A model generated the notes under the pieces. The model did no database searches and was not told the DNA's origin. It saw only the letters and a program-made list of their open reading frames with translations. Position numbers and translations under genes: made by a program. Positions 12,848-12,881 of a DNA stretch of 12,881 nucleotides are shown in pieces (the first letter of the stretch is position 1; the number at the start of each line of letters is the position of its first letter). Source of the stretch: an uncultured Enterobacter sp. (GTDB lineage Bacteria; Pseudomonadota; Gammaproteobacteria; Enterobacterales; Enterobacteriaceae); assembly GCA_946477805.1 (NCBI GenBank), contig CAMKZP010000045.1, positions 1 through 12,881 on the forward strand, in the 5' to 3' direction.

Positions 12848-12881
12848 CTGTCTCTTATACACATCTCCGAGCCCACGAGAC
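12848..12881 (+). other. Illumina Nextera transposase adapter (sequencing artefact)
   Basis: The final 34 bases begin with the Tn5 mosaic end CTGTCTCTTATACACATCT and continue CCGAGCCCACGAGAC, the Nextera Read 2 adapter read-through. They are fused directly to araB after GAGC, where E. coli AraB continues with Leu (CTG). They are not part of the genome. Typical artefact peptides appear across the junction: VSYTHLRAHET on the plus strand and MGSEMCIRDR on the minus strand. Confidence 0.97.

Noticed and set aside
12577..12876. Minus-strand 99-residue frame starting MGSEMCIRDR
   Set aside because: Its start lies inside the Nextera adapter and the rest is antisense to araB. It is a known artefact peptide.
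1..12881. tRNA, rRNA, CRISPR array, insertion sequence, prophage or integrase
   Set aside because: Looked for by eye on both strands and none seen. The hok locus has no flanking target-site duplications or transposase that I can see.

Overview
The window is a chromosomal segment of an enterobacterium. Gene order is that of the Escherichia coli leu-set-sgr-thi-ara region read in reverse: (leuA) leuB leuC leuD > < setA sgrS/sgrT | sgrR > thiB thiP thiQ > < yabI < araC | araB >. Protein lengths and motifs match the E. coli genes closely. The high G+C, the 50-residue SgrT and many substitutions point to a relative such as Enterobacter, Lelliottia or Leclercia rather than E. coli itself. The genus is an inference from memory of the families. 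All complete genes look intact.

Region by region. Bases 1-3129 hold the end of leuA and all of leuBCD (leucine synthesis). Bases 3130-3590, where E. coli K-12 has only a few tens of bases as I recall it, hold a previously hidden small locus. It is a hok/sok type I toxin-antitoxin module on the minus strand: a 50-residue Hok toxin, an in-frame mok-like leader, an antisense Sok promoter with the R1-plasmid geometry, terminal fold-back (tac/fbi) complementarity, and a terminator shared with leuD. Bases 3591-6786 form the glucose-phosphate stress module: setA (sugar efflux), the small RNA SgrS with its encoded peptide SgrT, and the divergent activator gene sgrR. Bases 6787-10209 carry thiBPQ, a thiamin/TPP ABC importer behind a TPP riboswitch whose expression platform can be read from the sequence. 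Bases 10242-11009 carry yabI (DedA family). Bases 11128-12847 carry araC, the araC/araBAD control region (O2, O1, CRP, I1-I2) and the first 179 codons of araB.

The last 34 bases (12848-12881) are not genomic. They are the Illumina Nextera transposase adapter, fused to araB at the contig end, so anything called across that junction is artefactual.

Functionally the window is dominated by small-molecule control circuits: TPP sensed by RNA, arabinose sensed by AraC looping, and phosphosugar sensed by SgrR with SgrS/SgrT/SetA as output. The toxin-antitoxin locus sits between the leu and set units. It is the most notable item for a second look.
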